From a bacterium (lineage in GTDB: Bacteria; Patescibacteriota; UBA1384; CAJBMM01), in assembly GCA_027364665.1 (NCBI GenBank), contig DAHXOW010000033.1, positions 1 to 5,810 on the forward strand: 5,810 nt of DNA. Direction: 5' to 3'. A program made the position numbers and the translations under genes. Shown one piece after another: positions 4,635-5,810 of the stretch (position 1 is its first letter; the number at the start of each line of letters is the position of its first letter). The notes beneath the pieces were generated by a model. That model was given only the letters and a program-made list of their open reading frames with translations. It was not told where the DNA came from and did no database searches.

Positions 4635-5810
4635 TCGACTTAATGGCTTCAGAAAGTTCTTCGGTTTTAAGCCGAACTAATTCTTTCGTTGTCGCCTCAA
4701 CATTTAGGCGCAAAAGAGGTTCGTTATTGGAGGGTCTTATATTAGCCCGCCACTCGTGATTATGTTCCAAAGACAGACCATCAAAATGATTTGGATTGTC
4801 CTTGTTGTAGCGTCGCTCTAATTCTTCAAGCGTCTTCTTTACGTCTCCTACTGTAAAATTAATCTCTCCTGATACCGGATATCGTTTCTCTAAATCTCCA
4901 GCCAACTGGCTTAATTTTTGGCCCTCACTTACCAATTGCCAAATAATTAAAAACGGTATTAAGCCATTGTCACAAAAATAAAAATCACGAAAATAATGAT
5001 GAGCAGACATTTCTCCACCATATGGGGCATTGACCTTACGCATATGCCCACGTATATAAACATTGCCAGTTTTTTCCATTTCGGGCTGACCACCAGATGA
5101 TTTTATTGTGTCGATTGATGCCCATTGTTGGCGAGCATCAAAAACAATCGGGCTGCCAGGATAAAGACGTAAGAAATATTTTGCCAAAATGCTTACCAAA
5201 TAATACGCATCGACAAAATGCCCGGTTTCGTCATAAAAGAACACCCTGTCTCCATCAGCGTCCCAAGCTGCCCCAAAACTCGGTCTAGTTTCCTTGATCA
5301 AAGCTATTGTTTCCGGTCTGGTCTCAGGGCGTAAAGGATCGGGTCGGCCTTTTGGAAAGGAGCCGTCTGGCTGAGCATTTAAAACGATTGCCTCAAAAGG
5401 AACCTTTTCAATTAGCTTATGATAAGTCAGTGATACTGCCCCGAAATTAGGGTTAATAACAATTTTCAAAGGTTTTAACCTTCGACGATCAACAAAGGAT
5501 AGACATTTTTCCAGATAATCATTAAAAATATCCAGCTCTTCCAATTTTCCAGGTCGACTTGCGTCAGTAAAATGATTATTTACAGCCAAATCTCTTATTT
5601 CGCCTAAACCGTTTTCCATTGTCAGCGGCACGCCGCCCTTAAGTGAGAATTTTAAACCGTTATATTCCGCCGGATTATGCGAAGCCGTCACTGTTAAGCC
5701 GGCATCGATTGGATAATAGCCAGAGGCAAAATAAATCATATCAGTGCTGACCAGCCCCACATCAATTACATCGACCCCGGATGCCAACAGACCCTTGATC
5801 AAAGCCTGTT
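4618..5810 (-). CDS. manB: phosphomannomutase/phosphoglucomutase (ManB/CpsG type), 5' end missing
   Basis: This enzyme interconverts hexose 6-phosphate and hexose 1-phosphate (mannose and probably glucose), feeding nucleotide-sugar synthesis for envelope glycans. The reading frame is open to the right edge (QALIKGLLASGVDVIDVGLV), so about 55 N-terminal residues lie outside the window. A TTG at 5802 is an internal leucine codon, not the start. All four family sites are visible: the phosphoserine loop TASHNPAEYNG with its Ser codon at 5680-5682; the metal loop DADGDR at 5245-5262; the sugar-specificity loop GGEMSAHHYF at about 4990-5019; and the phosphate-binding RPSNNEP at about 4717-4737. The stretch GGEMSAHHYFRDF is close to enterobacterial CpsG, which favours the phosphomannomutase branch over PgcA or GlmM. 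The TGA stop at 4618 lies 22 bases before the bPH2 start. Confidence 0.95.
   Translation of the reverse strand, partial: QALIKGLLASGVDVIDVGLVSTDMIYFASGYYPIDAGLTVTASHNPAEYNGLKFSLKGGVPLTMENGLGEIRDLAVNNHFTDASRPGKLEELDIFNDYLEKCLSFVDRRRLKPLKIVINPNFGAVSLTYHKLIEKVPFEAIVLNAQPDGSFPKGRPDPLRPETRPETIALIKETRPSFGAAWDADGDRVFFYDETGHFVDAYYLVSILAKYFLRLYPGSPIVFDARQQWASIDTIKSSGGQPEMEKTGNVYIRGHMRKVNAPYGGEMSAHHYFRDFYFCDNGLIPFLIIWQLVSEGQKLSQLAGDLEKRYPVSGEINFTVGDVKKTLEELERRYNKDNPNHFDGLSLEHNHEWRANIRPSNNEPLLRLNVEATTKELVRLKTEELSEAIKSIAAEA

Noticed and set aside
5097..5288. 63-codon open frame on the plus strand inside manB
   Set aside because: It is antisense to the conserved metal-loop region of manB, has no recognisable product or start signals, and is explained by the real gene.
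5800..5802. TTG as a possible start of the phosphomannomutase
   Set aside because: The frame continues upstream to the window edge with family-like residues (QAL before IKGLL), so this TTG is an internal leucine.
1..5810. Rho-independent terminators between genes
   Set aside because: I found no stem followed by a U-run on the minus strand at any junction. The one clear dyad (2073-2096) lacks a U-tract.

Overview
All seven protein genes in this window lie on the minus strand, so the region is read from right to left. They form a tightly packed bacterial block with no RNA gene, mobile element, CRISPR array or gene-free stretch. The gene set points to a member of the Candidate Phyla Radiation (Patescibacteria). 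The clues are a half-length TsaB, genes overlapping or separated by at most about 22 bases, an LCP protein beside small membrane proteins, and an N-terminally anchored protein of a type I associate with that group. This placement is inference; no 16S rRNA or other marker is present. TGA is a normal stop for manB, the bPH2 gene and tsaB, which argues against the code-25 lineages (Gracilibacteria/Absconditabacteria) that read TGA as glycine.

Layout in transcription order: (1) 5810-4618, phosphomannomutase/phosphoglucomutase (manB/cpsG type), 5' end outside the window. (2) 4595-3975, a two-helix membrane protein with a bacterial PH-like (bPH2) domain. (3) 3978-2935, queA, the queuosine enzyme, overlapping the previous gene by ATGA. 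(4) 2920-2438, tsaE. (5) 2457-2092, a half-length tsaB, overlapping tsaE. (6) 2071-719, an LCP (LytR-CpsA-Psr) glycopolymer transferase with a C-terminal LytR_C domain. (7) 735-190, an unrecognised polytopic membrane protein overlapping the LCP gene. (8) 179-1, the N-terminal 59 residues of a single-helix anchored protein, possibly a SurA-like foldase. That is seven intact or nearly intact genes counting manB, plus this fragment.

The most interesting layer is regulatory. Three genes do not overlap their upstream neighbour and lack a good Shine-Dalgarno: the bPH2 gene, tsaE and the LCP gene. Each carries the same promoter-like arrangement right against its start codon: TTGNCG, a 17-18 base spacer, TATAAT or TAAAAT, then 8-11 bases to ATG. 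This predicts mRNAs with leaders of only about 2-5 bases. The remaining genes overlap an upstream gene or, for the last one, have a Shine-Dalgarno. The block would then split into [bPH2-queA], [tsaE-tsaB] and [LCP-membrane protein-anchored protein]. The LCP promoter also contains a 24-bp near-perfect palindrome over its -10 element, a strong candidate repressor site.

Functionally the block joins tRNA modification (queuosine at position 34 via QueA, t6A at position 37 via TsaE and TsaB) with cell-envelope work (sugar-phosphate supply by ManB, glycopolymer attachment by LCP, membrane proteins). The partners TsaC, TsaD and Tgt must be encoded elsewhere if these pathways are complete.
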